Under the pieces are notes generated by a model, which saw only the letters and a list, made by a program, of their open reading frames with translations, was not told the DNA's origin and did not search any database. A DNA stretch of 57,294 nucleotides from Mycobacterium sp. AZCC_0083 (GTDB taxonomy: Bacteria; Actinomycetota; Actinomycetes; Mycobacteriales; Mycobacteriaceae). Positions 32,612 to 40,313 of the stretch are shown here, piece by piece. Each line of letters begins with the position of its first letter. Within the stretch, counting starts at the first letter, position 1. The position numbers and the translations under genes are program-made. The stretch spans positions 1-57,294 of the forward strand of contig NZ_JACHGP010000031.1 of assembly GCF_014202335.1 (NCBI RefSeq). The letters run 5' to 3'.

Positions 32612-32645
32612 TCCAGACCGACCCCTCGCTGTGGGTCGTTGCTAC
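32588..32645 (+). promoter_or_regulatory. attenuator-like hairpin overlapping the leader peptide
   Basis: Arms 32588-32608 and 32620-32645 pair imperfectly over about 20 bp (GTAGCAAC with GTTGCTAC at the base, GGGGTC with GACCCC at the tip). The 5' arm covers the Val-Ala-Thr-Arg-Ser-Gly-Val codons, so a ribosome stalled on the Leu/Val codons would alter folding. No T-run follows. Confidence 0.6.
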
Positions 32646-32683
32646 ACCGTCGGTCAATTCCTCTGGCAAGAGAAGACCGGCAC

Positions 32684-33169
32684 ATGTTCCCCTCTCAGAC
32701 ACAATCGCCATTCAGCGCGACACCCCCCTTCGCAGCACGTTTCGACGCACCGCTGCCGCGGGGTCTGCGCGAGGAGTCCGCCGCCATGTCCTCAGACGCA
32801 TTCGAAGCCACCTACGCCCCTGCCGTCGGTCCGCTGCGGCTCGGCAACTGGGAGTGCACCGACGCCTCCACCCGACCGGGACCGCAGGCGCGCAACTATC
32901 AGGCCACGATCGCCATCGGGGACCGGATCAGCACGTCGAAGGCCACGGCCAGCGGGCCACTCGCGGCGCTGACCGCGATGCTGTATGACCGCGGCGTCGC
33001 CGTCGAGATGCTGAAGTTCCACCAGCTCCGCGGCGACGACGGCATCGCGACGTTCATCCGCGGCACCGACGGTGCGCACGACGAATGGGCGATGGGATGG
33101 GCGCCGGACGCCACACAGTCGGCGCTGCGGGCGGTCATCGCGTGCGCCAATCGACTCAGCGCTGCCTGA
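32684..33169 (+). CDS. stand-alone LeuA allosteric (dimer) domain protein, 161 aa
   Basis: From about residue 40 the chain matches the C-terminal regulatory domain of 2-isopropylmalate synthase: ISTSKATASGPLAALTAMLYDRGVAVEMLKFHQ and GWAPDATQSALRAVIACANRL, against the GSGNGPLAAFVHAL...VVSAVNR pattern of LeuA. The catalytic TIM barrel is absent. The protein might bind leucine or form mixed assemblies with LeuA or homocitrate-synthase-like enzymes; that is inference. ATG 32684 is chosen over the upstream frame start because the latter lies in the leader hairpin. Confidence 0.75.
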   Translation: MFPSQTQSPFSATPPFAARFDAPLPRGLREESAAMSSDAFEATYAPAVGPLRLGNWECTDASTRPGPQARNYQATIAIGDRISTSKATASGPLAALTAMLYDRGVAVEMLKFHQLRGDDGIATFIRGTDGAHDEWAMGWAPDATQSALRAVIACANRLSAA

Positions 33170-33186
33170 CGCGTTGGAGCCCCGGG

Positions 33187-34668
33187 TCAGTGCAGCGGGC
33201 GCAACACGATCGGCATGCCGTCCATTGGCACCGGCATGCCGCCGTAGTCCAACCGCGGCTTGTAGCCGGGGTGGATCAGTTCCAGCCGGTACTGACGCAG
33301 CAACCGGTGCATGACGGTCTTGACCTCGAGCTGTCCGAACACCATCCCGATGCACTTGTGCGGGCCGCCGCCGAACGGGGCGAAGGCGTACCGGTGCTGC
33401 TTGTGCTCGTTGCGCGGTTCGGCGAAGCGGGCCGGGTCGAACTTCTCCGGGTCGGTCCACAGCTCGGGCAGGTGGTGGTTCATCGACGGCCACGTCACCA
33501 CGTTGGTGCCCGCCGGTAGGTAATGGCCCAGCAGCTCGGTGTCGCGGACCGTCTGGCGGATGTTCATCGGCAGCGGTGTCACCAACCGCAGCGCCTCGTT
33601 CATGACCAGGTCGAGGGTCTCCAGTTTGTCCAACGACTCGATGTCCAGGGGGCCGTCGCCGAGCCTGGCCGACTCGTCGCGGCAACGCTCCTGCCATTCC
33701 GGGTTGGCGGCCAGGTGGTAGGCCATCGTCGTCAAGGTCGACGTCGACGTGTCGTGCGCGGCCATCATCACGAAGATCATGTGATTGACGATGTCCTCGT
33801 CGGAGAAGCTGTTGCCATCCTCGTCCGACGTGTGACAGAGCACGGTCAGCATGTCGGTGCCCTCGGCCTTGCGGCGCTCCTTGACCCGCGCAGCGAAGTA
33901 ATCCTCGAGCACCTTGCGTTCCCGCAAGCCCCGCCACCACTTGAACGGCGGTAGCCCGGTCCGGATGATTGCGCCGCCTGCGCGCGTGGTCGTGGTGAAG
34001 GCGTTGTTCACCTTGGTAACCAGGTCGTGGTCGGTGCCCGGCTCGTGACCCATGAACACCATCGAGGCGATGTCGAGCGTCAGTTCCTTCGTCGCGGGGT
34101 AGAACAGGAACCGTGGGTCGTTGGCGACCCAGTCGTTGGCCAGGACCTTCGATGCCACGCGGTCGATGTGCTCGACGTAACCCGCCAGCCGGGTGCGGGT
34201 GAACGCTTCCTGCATGATCCTGCGGTGGTGCATGTGCTCGTCGAAGTCCAGCAGCATCAGGCCCCGTTTGAAGAACGGGCCGATCACCGGGTTCCAGCCC
34301 TTCTGCGAGTACTCCTTGTTGCGGTTGGAGAAGACGGCCTGGGTGGCGTCGGGACCCAGCGCGAGCACCGCAGGGAGGGCCGGTGAGTATGCGTAATGGA
34401 TCGGGCCGAACTTCTTGTAGATCTCCAGGACGTATTCCGGGCCGCCGCGGAACATCTCGATCATGTGGCCCACCACGGGCAAGCCGGCATCACCCATCAC
34501 CGGTTCGAGGTCGCTGCCTGGCGGTGGCTCGGCAAGTGCGAACTGCTTCCACTCGCGACCCCGCAGCCGCTTCTCGATCGCTCCCATCCCCGGCATGTTG
34601 TTCAGGGTCGGGATCACCCGGCGCCTCGCCTGATCCAGCAGGTAGTCCTTGGTGCTGATGGTCGGCAT
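33187..34668 (-). CDS. cytochrome P450, CYP136-like, 493 aa
   Basis: P450 landmarks are I-helix MMAAHDTSTSTLTTMAYHL, ExxR in MNEALRLVTPLP, and the haem-binding loop FAPFGGGPHKCIGMVFGQLE with the thiolate Cys. The N-terminus has no membrane anchor. The neighbours (divergent TetR, SDR, then dinB) are those of cyp136 in M. tuberculosis as I recall it, which supports the subfamily. It should hydroxylate a lipid- or sterol-like substrate that is not known. A perfect palindrome lies between it and the TetR gene. Confidence 0.9.
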   Translation of the reverse strand: MPTISTKDYLLDQARRRVIPTLNNMPGMGAIEKRLRGREWKQFALAEPPPGSDLEPVMGDAGLPVVGHMIEMFRGGPEYVLEIYKKFGPIHYAYSPALPAVLALGPDATQAVFSNRNKEYSQKGWNPVIGPFFKRGLMLLDFDEHMHHRRIMQEAFTRTRLAGYVEHIDRVASKVLANDWVANDPRFLFYPATKELTLDIASMVFMGHEPGTDHDLVTKVNNAFTTTTRAGGAIIRTGLPPFKWWRGLRERKVLEDYFAARVKERRKAEGTDMLTVLCHTSDEDGNSFSDEDIVNHMIFVMMAAHDTSTSTLTTMAYHLAANPEWQERCRDESARLGDGPLDIESLDKLETLDLVMNEALRLVTPLPMNIRQTVRDTELLGHYLPAGTNVVTWPSMNHHLPELWTDPEKFDPARFAEPRNEHKQHRYAFAPFGGGPHKCIGMVFGQLEVKTVMHRLLRQYRLELIHPGYKPRLDYGGMPVPMDGMPIVLRPLH

Positions 34669-34732
34669 GCAACGCTCCTGACGCTCAACGGGGTGTGGTC
34701 GAACTCACGTGAGATTCCATCCTGTAGGGCAC

Positions 34733-34750
34733 ACTTGACGCATGTCAAGT
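34733..34750. promoter_or_regulatory. perfect palindrome in the P450/TetR divergent promoter
   Basis: ACTTGAC-GCAT-GTCAAGT has 7-bp perfect arms. It lies 65 bp upstream of the P450 ATG and 39 bp upstream of the TetR ATG, the expected place of a TetR operator controlling both genes. Confidence 0.65.
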
Positions 34751-34788
34751 TTTGCTCTGGCGCGCCGTGGATGCAATGGTCTACAGCC

Positions 34789-35424
34789 ATGACAGCCGAA
34801 CCCATACCGGTCCGCCGCAGCCGCGGCGACCGCCAGCGTGAGGCCATCGTCACCGCGGTCCGCGAATTGCTCGAGGAGCGGTCGTTCGCCGATCTGTCCG
34901 TCAGCACCATCAGTGAACGTGCCGGCGTCGCGCGGTCGGGCTTCTATTTCTACTTCGACTCCAAGTACGCGGTGCTGGCCGTGGTCCTCGCGGATGCCGG
35001 GGAAGAGCTCGACAAGCTCACCCACCACTTCGCGCCCCGCGAGCCGGGGGAGACACCGTCGGAGTGCGCCAAGCGGATGGTCGGTGCCGCCGCAGCGGTC
35101 TATGCGACCAACGATCCGATCATGCACGCGTGCGCGGTGGCCCGGAACACCGATGCGCAGATCCGGGAAATGATGGACGACTTCGCCGACGTCATCATCG
35201 AGAAGATCATTCGCCTCGTCGAGCAGGACGTCGATGCGCGGCCGATCTCACGGGATCTGCCCAGTCTGGTCCGGACGCTGGCGGCGACGACGACGATGAC
35301 GCTGACGCAGGACAGCGCGTTCGTCGGACGCGGTGAGGATGACGACCTCGCACGTGCCGTCGAGACCGTCGAGCGGCTATGGCTGTACGGCCTGTGGGGC
35401 GGATCCGGCTTACGTGACGAATAG
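34789..35424 (+). CDS. TetR-family transcriptional regulator, 211 aa
   Basis: The HTH is RQREAIVTAVRELLEERSFADLSVSTISERAGVARSGFYFYFDSKYAVL. The ligand domain (AAAVYATNDPIMHACAVARNTDAQIREMMDDFADVIIEKI) resembles EthR-like regulators of mycobacteria. ATG 34789 places the start after the palindrome. The SDR gene begins 13 bp downstream on the same strand. It probably represses the divergent P450 gene and its own operon. Confidence 0.9.
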   Translation: MTAEPIPVRRSRGDRQREAIVTAVRELLEERSFADLSVSTISERAGVARSGFYFYFDSKYAVLAVVLADAGEELDKLTHHFAPREPGETPSECAKRMVGAAAAVYATNDPIMHACAVARNTDAQIREMMDDFADVIIEKIIRLVEQDVDARPISRDLPSLVRTLAATTTMTLTQDSAFVGRGEDDDLARAVETVERLWLYGLWGGSGLRDE

Positions 35425-35437
35425 GTAAGGTCGCTCC

Positions 35438-36298
35438 ATGGCGCAGGGGAGCAGCTTTGCCGGCAAGCGGTGTTTTCTCACCGGAGCGGCCAGCGGCATC
35501 GGCCGCGCGACGGCCCTGAAGCTGGCCGCCGATGGCGCCGAGCTGTTCCTCACCGATCGCAACGCCGAAGGTTTGGAGCAGACCGTCGCGGACGCCCGCG
35601 CGCTGGGCGCCACGGTGAGCGCGCATCGTGCACTGGACGTGTCCGACTACGAGCAGGTGGCTGCCTTCGCCGCTGACATCCATAGCGCGCACCCGAGCAT
35701 GGACGTGGTGATGAACATCGCGGGCGTCTCGGCGTGGGGCACCGTCAGCCATCTCACCCACCAGCATTGGGAGTCGATGGTGTCCATCAACCTGATGGGC
35801 CCCATCCACGTGATCGAGACGTTCGTACCGCCGATGGTGGCGGCGGGCCGCGGCGGGCACCTGGTGAACGTCTCGTCGGCGGCGGGACTGGTGGCACTGC
35901 CGTGGCACGCCGCCTACAGCGCGAGCAAGTACGGGCTGCGCGGGCTCAGCGAGGTACTGCGATTCGATCTGGCCCGGCACGGCATCGGGGTGTCGGTCGT
36001 GGTGCCGGGTGCGGTGAAGACTCCCTTGGTGCAGACGGTCGAGATCGCGGGCGTGGACCGCGAGCACCCGCAGGTGCGCAAGTGGATGGACCGGTTCAGC
36101 GGCCACGCGGTCTCGCCGGAGCTGGTGGCCGACAAGATCCTTCGCGGCGTAACCCGCAACCGCTATCTCGTCTACACCTCCAACGACATCCGCGCGTTGT
36201 ACGCGTTCAAGCGCATCGCGTGGTGGCCCTACAGCGTCGCGATGCGACGGGTGAACGTCATCTTCACCCGCGCACTGCGGCCGACCAAGAGCGTTTGA
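35438..36298 (+). CDS. short-chain dehydrogenase/reductase, 286 aa
   Basis: The cofactor motif is CFLTGAASGIGRATAL (TGxxxGIG). NIAG at NMNIAGVSAWG, Ser in VNVSSAAG and the catalytic YSASK (AAYSASKYGLRGLSE) complete the classical SDR set. The Asp/Arg after beta-2 (LTDRNAEGL) suggests NAD(H). The C-terminal extension of about 60 residues (ILRGVTRNRYLVYTSNDIRALYAFKRIAWW) is typical of membrane-associated mycobacterial SDRs near P450 genes. It shares an operon with the TetR gene. Confidence 0.92.
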   Translation: MAQGSSFAGKRCFLTGAASGIGRATALKLAADGAELFLTDRNAEGLEQTVADARALGATVSAHRALDVSDYEQVAAFAADIHSAHPSMDVVMNIAGVSAWGTVSHLTHQHWESMVSINLMGPIHVIETFVPPMVAAGRGGHLVNVSSAAGLVALPWHAAYSASKYGLRGLSEVLRFDLARHGIGVSVVVPGAVKTPLVQTVEIAGVDREHPQVRKWMDRFSGHAVSPELVADKILRGVTRNRYLVYTSNDIRALYAFKRIAWWPYSVAMRRVNVIFTRALRPTKSV

Positions 36299-36310
36299 TC
36301 CCCAGCGCGC

Positions 36311-37528
36311 TCATCTCTTGCCCCAGTCCCACGGCGGGGTGGTCAGCGTGGTTTGTCCGTTGATGCGGGTCTCGCCCCACTCCTTGTAGAGCTCGATCTC
36401 GGTGCTGCTCGCACAATCCCGGGTCGCTTCGCTGGAGCCGCGCTTGCGTGGACTGCCCTCCGGATCGGCGGCGCCGAGGTGTTCCCGCATCGCCGCCGAG
36501 TGGGTGACCACGACGACCTGAGCACCCCGGGCAGCCGATCGGATCATCCCCGCCAACGGGGCCACCAGATCCGGATGCAGTGAGGTCTCCGGTTCGTTGA
36601 GCACCATGAGAGACGGAGGTCGCGGACTGAGCAGAGCAGCGCCCCACAGCAGGAATCGCAGTGTGCCGTCGGATAATTCGGCTGCCCGCAACGGTCGCAA
36701 CATGCCGTGCTGATGGAGCTGCAGCTCGAACAGGCCGTCGTGCGCGGCCACCGACACGGTCGCCCCGTCGAACGCGTCAGCGACGGCGCGGGGCAGATCG
36801 TCGAAGCCGGCCTCGACGATGGTCTGGACGGCGGCGGCCAGGTCACTGCCGTCGTCGGACAGCACCGGGGTGCGCGTGCCGACCTGGGGCCGACGCGCCG
36901 GTGCGGCGGCGTCGACCCGGAAGCCGTCGTAGAATCGCCAGCCGCGCAAGCGATCCCGGACCGCGGCGAGCTCCGGCAGTGCCGCGGGGTGCGCGTACTC
37001 GGCAAGCACACTCCGGTACGTCGGCAGCACCCGGGTTAGCTCGTCGAAGCCGCGGCCCGAATCCGCTGCGGCCTCGGCATAGTCGCGGCCCCGCCGCACC
37101 AGCGTCGCCGCAGGCCGCAGCCTTGGGCCGGTGAACACCGCCTCGCGCTTGATCTCCGGATCGCGCGCGAACAACGATTTGTGGCCCGCGTCCTGAGGCA
37201 GCCCGAGGTCGATCAGATAGCCGAAGTCGTCGGAGGCGAAGCCGAGTTCGAGCGAGACCGGTCGGGTGCGCGTCGTGCCCTGCACCGTGCCGGTACGGCG
37301 GGCGCCGCCGAGCTGTTCTGGGCCCGCCCACAACACCGACTCGAGCCCGCCCTCTTGCGCCAGCGAGCCGATCACCTCACCGCGACCGCAGTCGGCAAGC
37401 AGCCGCAGCGCCCGGTACACCGACGACTTTCCCGTCCCGTTTGCGCCGGTGACGACCGTCAGGCCTGCCAACGGGACGATGATCTCGCGCAACGAGCGGT
37501 AGCCCCGGACCGCGACGGTGTGCAGCAT
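36311..37528 (-). CDS. AAA-family ATPase (AAA_21/RecF-like), 405 aa
   Basis: The N-terminus reads VRGYRSLREIIVPLAGLTVVTGANGTGKSSVYRALRLL, the SMC/RecF-like fold with Walker A GANGTGKSS. The C-terminal part has SLMVLNEPETSLHPDLV (Walker B with signature-like context) and VVVVTHSAAM. This is the single-chain ATPase of the OLD/AAA_21 group, without a Toprim nuclease domain. It starts 10 bp downstream of the dinB stop on the same strand, so it is probably co-transcribed with the translesion polymerase. I do not recall this gene in the M. tuberculosis version of the locus. Confidence 0.82.
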   Translation of the reverse strand: MLHTVAVRGYRSLREIIVPLAGLTVVTGANGTGKSSVYRALRLLADCGRGEVIGSLAQEGGLESVLWAGPEQLGGARRTGTVQGTTRTRPVSLELGFASDDFGYLIDLGLPQDAGHKSLFARDPEIKREAVFTGPRLRPAATLVRRGRDYAEAAADSGRGFDELTRVLPTYRSVLAEYAHPAALPELAAVRDRLRGWRFYDGFRVDAAAPARRPQVGTRTPVLSDDGSDLAAAVQTIVEAGFDDLPRAVADAFDGATVSVAAHDGLFELQLHQHGMLRPLRAAELSDGTLRFLLWGAALLSPRPPSLMVLNEPETSLHPDLVAPLAGMIRSAARGAQVVVVTHSAAMREHLGAADPEGSPRKRGSSEATRDCASSTEIELYKEWGETRINGQTTLTTPPWDWGKR

Positions 37529-37538
37529 GGGCCCGACG

Positions 37539-38636
37539 CTATGCGTCGGCAGTGACAACGGAGGGCTCCGGCTGCGGCATCGCCAGCTCCAGCCGGACGC
37601 CGAGCAGCCGCACCGGCCGGTCGAGTTCGAACTGATCGAAGACCGCCAGCGCGGTGTCGACGATCACCGACTCGTCGGTACTCGGGGCTCCGAGCTTGCG
37701 AATCTTGGTGCGCGTGAAGAACGTCTTGGTACGCACCGTGACCGCGACGCGGGTGACGATGCGGTTCTGCTCGAGCACTTCGGCGAGCGTCTTTCTGGCC
37801 AACTCGCTGATGGCCGAGTCCATCTCGGCGCGTTCGGTGAGATCCTCCGGGAAGGTGATGACGTGGCTGCGCGAGCGCGGCACCCATGGCTCGGCGCTGA
37901 CGGTCGCGTCGCCTCCGCCCTTGGCCAGCAGCAGGATCCACAGGCCCGTCGTCGGCCCGAACGTCGCGGTGAGGACCGTCGGATCGGTGTCGGCGAGGTC
38001 GGCGACCGTCGTAATACCCAGTCCGGCAAGCCGTTTGGCAGTTTTCGGCCCGACTCCCCAGAGTGCGTCGACGCCGCGGTCACCCATCACCGGCATCCAG
38101 TTCTCGTCAGTCAGCGCGAACACCCCGGCAGGCTTTCCGAAACCCGTGGCCACCTTGGCGCGCTGCTTGTTGTCGCTGATGCCGATCGAACACGACAGGT
38201 CCGTCTCGGCGGCGACGATCGCGCGGATGCGTTCGGCCAACTCCACCGGGTCGACCACCTCGGCGCCGAGGTAGGCCTCGTCCCAGCCCCACACCTCCAG
38301 CGGGTGGCCAAGGTCACGCAGGAGTCCCATCACCTGCTCGGACGCCTCGTCGTAGGCGTCCGGGTCGGACGGAAGGAAGGTGGCGTCAGGGCAGCGGCGC
38401 GCGGCCGTGCGTAGCGGCATGCCCGCGTGCACGCCGAACTCCCGCGCTTCGTACGAGGCGCAGGTGACCACCTTGCGGGGTTCGGTCGGATCGCCGTTGC
38501 CGCCGACGATCACCGGGAGGCCGACGAGTTCGGGGCGTCGGCGCAGTTCGACCGACGCGAGGAACTGGTCGAGGTCGACGTGCAGGATCCAGCGTGTGGC
38601 TACGTCCCGCACAGCTTGAGTGCCAGGCTCTCCCAC
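37539..38636 (-). CDS. dinB: Y-family DNA polymerase IV, DinB2/DinP-like, 365 aa
   Basis: Catalytic segments are visible: ILHVDLDQFLASVELRRRPEL (first Asp), VVTCASYEAREFGVHAGMPLRTAARRCPDA, and EVWGWDEAYLGAEV, where the usual SIDE is WDEA. The HhH region VDALWGVGPKTAKRLAGLGI and a little-finger domain follow. No beta-clamp motif is obvious at the C-terminus (SVVTADA), as in DinB2 proteins. GTG 38636 follows GGGAGA at good spacing. It overlaps the upstream TetR gene by 37 bp. It copies damaged templates with low fidelity. Confidence 0.92.
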   Translation of the reverse strand: MGEPGTQAVRDVATRWILHVDLDQFLASVELRRRPELVGLPVIVGGNGDPTEPRKVVTCASYEAREFGVHAGMPLRTAARRCPDATFLPSDPDAYDEASEQVMGLLRDLGHPLEVWGWDEAYLGAEVVDPVELAERIRAIVAAETDLSCSIGISDNKQRAKVATGFGKPAGVFALTDENWMPVMGDRGVDALWGVGPKTAKRLAGLGITTVADLADTDPTVLTATFGPTTGLWILLLAKGGGDATVSAEPWVPRSRSHVITFPEDLTERAEMDSAISELARKTLAEVLEQNRIVTRVAVTVRTKTFFTRTKIRKLGAPSTDESVIVDTALAVFDQFELDRPVRLLGVRLELAMPQPEPSVVTADA

Positions 38637-39208
38637 TTGTCTCCCAGGCTTTTGACGGTTTCTTGGCGGTCGACCAGCTGATGATGGACGTAATCGGGGT
38701 CCAGAAGGGCGACTAGGGCGTCGGCCTGAACGTCGAGGTCCCCGGTCGTCCTAGCTGCCTCGAGGAGCACGCGCACGTGCGTACGCAGAACCATGGCAGG
38801 TGCGCCGTAGCGCATCTGGGGGTCGCGCGCCGCATCGGAGAGCAGCGCCTGATGGGTCTGCACGAAACGCAGCCGCTCGCGTCCGAAGGCGAGCAGTCGT
38901 TCCAGCGGCGGCGCGTCGGGGCCAAGCGGTCCCGGCCCGAACAGGAAGGCCCGTTGGCTGGCTTGTTCGTCTTCGTCGAGCAGCACCATCATCAGGCCGG
39001 CCCGGCTGCCGAACCGGCGGAACAGGGTGCCCTTGCCGACGCCGGCCGCCGTGGCGATCTCGTCCATGGTGACCGCGTCGGGGCCACGCTCGGCGACGAG
39101 CCGGCGGGCCGCGTCGAGCAGCAGCGCGCGATTGCGGGCGGCATCGCCCCGCTCCGGTGGCGTGGACACCGGCAATCCGCCCAGCTGATCTACGCTCACC
39201 TTTTGCAT
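38600..39208 (-). CDS. TetR-family transcriptional regulator, 202 aa
   Basis: The HTH is RNRALLLDAARRLVAERGPDAVTMDEIATAAGVGKGTLFRRFGSRAGLM. The C-terminal domain is helical with LLEAARTTGDLDVQADALVALLDPDYVHHQL. The gene overlaps dinB and is divergent from the FMN reductase gene. A 14-bp palindrome lies 22 bp upstream of its ATG. It corresponds by position to Rv3055. It probably regulates the reductase and the TetR-dinB-ATPase unit. Confidence 0.9.
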   Translation of the reverse strand: MQKVSVDQLGGLPVSTPPERGDAARNRALLLDAARRLVAERGPDAVTMDEIATAAGVGKGTLFRRFGSRAGLMMVLLDEDEQASQRAFLFGPGPLGPDAPPLERLLAFGRERLRFVQTHQALLSDAARDPQMRYGAPAMVLRTHVRVLLEAARTTGDLDVQADALVALLDPDYVHHQLVDRQETVKSLGDKWESLALKLCGT

Positions 39209-39229
39209 TTTAGCTCAGATGGAATTAAT

Positions 39230-39243
39230 CGGACCATGGTCCG
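39230..39243. promoter_or_regulatory. palindromic operator between TetR and FMN reductase genes
   Basis: CGGACCATGGTCCG is a perfect 14-bp palindrome between two divergent start codons (39208 and 39292), a typical TetR-type operator. Confidence 0.68.
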
Positions 39244-39291
39244 GTTTCATCGTGCAACGATCTGAACAAGCCATGGAAGGAAATGAGCATC

Positions 39292-39834
39292 ATGTCGGAC
39301 AACAAGGTTTTGGTACTCCTGGGCAGCCTGCGCGCCGCATCGGTGAACCGTCAGCTGGTGGAGCTGGCCGTCGAGTCGGCTCCTGACGGCGTGACGCTGG
39401 TGCCGTTCGACCGGCTGGGCGAGCTGCCGTTCTACAACGAGGACATCGACAATGACGACGTCGCCGAGTCGGTGCAGGCGCTTCGCCAGGCCGCGGCCGA
39501 GGCGGACGCCGCGCTCGTCGTCACCCCCGAGTACAACGGCAGCATTCCGGGCGTACTGAAGAACGCCATCGACTGGCTGTCGCGCCCATTCGGCAACGGC
39601 GCGCTGAAGGACAAGCCCGCGGCCGTCATCGGCGGGTCATTCGGTCAGTACGGCGGCGTCTGGGCGCACGACGAGACCCGCAAGTCGTTCGGCTTCGCCG
39701 GCCCGCGGATCGTCGAGGATCTCAAGCTCTCGGTGCCGTTCAAATCGCTCGACGGCAAGCACCCGCGCGAGAACGCCGAGGTGACCGCCAACGTGCAGGA
39801 CGTCGTCGCGAAGCTGGTCGCCGAGATAGGCTGA
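39292..39834 (+). CDS. NAD(P)H-dependent FMN reductase family flavoprotein, 180 aa
   Basis: The flavodoxin-like motif set includes VLLGSLRAASVNRQLVELAVE (phosphate loop), PEYNGSIPGVLKNAIDWLSRP (FMN binding and the family hallmark) and VIGGSFGQYGGVWA. It transfers hydride from NAD(P)H to FMN or quinones in the cytoplasm. ATG 39292 is preferred to 39283 because GGAAGGA then lies ten bases upstream instead of one. By position it is the Rv3054c equivalent. A strong terminator follows. Confidence 0.92.
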   Translation: MSDNKVLVLLGSLRAASVNRQLVELAVESAPDGVTLVPFDRLGELPFYNEDIDNDDVAESVQALRQAAAEADAALVVTPEYNGSIPGVLKNAIDWLSRPFGNGALKDKPAAVIGGSFGQYGGVWAHDETRKSFGFAGPRIVEDLKLSVPFKSLDGKHPRENAEVTANVQDVVAKLVAEIG

Positions 39835-39853
39835 CTCGCCCGCTTCATCGCAG

Positions 39854-39884
39854 AGCCGCCGACGACCCTGGTTCGTCGGCGGCT
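39854..39884 (+). terminator. rho-independent-type terminator
   Basis: A perfect 12-bp stem (39854-39865 with 39873-39884, AGCCGCCGACGA / TCGTCGGCGGCT) with a 7-nt loop and TTT within it ends 20 bp after the FMN reductase stop. Confidence 0.8.
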
Positions 39885-40031
39885 TTGCTGTCTGAATACG
39901 CCGCCACGGGTTTTGTCGGTGCCCGGTGGTAGACACGGGCACATGGCGCGACACGCACCCTTCTGTGACGCGCGACACGCCGGGCGGTCCGGGGTCGCGG
40001 AGGTTACGACCTGGGAATTCCATCAATGTCG

Positions 40032-40058
40032 TTCAGAACATGTTGTATCTGTTCTGAA
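40032..40058. promoter_or_regulatory. 9-bp inverted repeat upstream of nrdH
   Basis: TTCAGAACA (40032-40040) and TGTTCTGAA (40050-40058) are perfect 9-bp arms with a 9-nt spacer, immediately before the NrdR-like box. It is not a mycobacterial SOS box (those have a 4-nt gap). It may bind an unknown regulator of the nrdHIE operon. Confidence 0.5.
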
Positions 40059-40064
40059 TGTCGG

Positions 40065-40080
40065 CCACTAGGTGTAGTGT
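40065..40080. promoter_or_regulatory. NrdR-box-like site (nrdH)
   Basis: CCACTAGGTGTAGTGT has 5-bp inverted arms CACTA/TAGTG. It aligns base for base with the second box upstream of nrdF2 (ACACCAGGGGTAGTGT) and with the NrdR consensus acaCwAtATaTwGtgt at its outer positions. Confidence 0.65.
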
Positions 40081-40140
40081 CTTGCAGACCGACAGACCCC
40101 CACGGTTCCCAAGCTTTCAAGGGGTCGGCCGGAGCTCCCA

Positions 40141-40174
40141 ATCCGGTGGTGTCAGGGTCCCTGACACGCCGGAT
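40141..40174 (+). promoter_or_regulatory. 34-nt palindromic hairpin in the nrdH leader
   Basis: ATCCGG and CCGGAT at the base plus GTGTCAGGG and CCCTGACAC at the tip form a long nearly perfect hairpin with a 1-nt centre. It lies 140 bp upstream of nrdH without a following T-run. It could be an operator or an RNA structure. I found no cobalamin-riboswitch B12 box nearby. Confidence 0.5.
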
Positions 40175-40313
40175 TCGTAGCCTCGGTCGGCAGGAATCTC
40201 AGGAATTTCGAGGGTCCCGGGTCTGCTGAACCTAGTGGAGATGTACCAACTCGAGCAGTTGCCAGTCGGGTCAAGTAAAAGTTTCAAATTTCCGCAGAGG
40301 AGCCGTACCGCAG

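Larger units (their letters stand above)
39835..40313. other. 479-bp regulatory region upstream of nrdH
   Basis: There is no gene here. From left to right it holds a terminator (39854-39884), a 9-9-9 inverted repeat (40032-40058), an NrdR-box-like site (40065-40080), a 34-nt palindromic hairpin (40141-40174) and the nrdH ribosome binding site GAGGAG near 40298. The distance from the NrdR-like box to nrdH implies a long leader. Confidence 0.7.

Noticed and set aside
40032..40058. SOS (LexA) box upstream of nrdH
   Set aside because: The mycobacterial SOS box has GAAC and GTTC separated by 4 nt; here the arms are separated by 9 nt and extend differently.
40081..40313. Cobalamin riboswitch in the nrdH leader
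   Set aside because: No B12-box-like sequence or multi-helix layout was found; only one palindromic hairpin is present.
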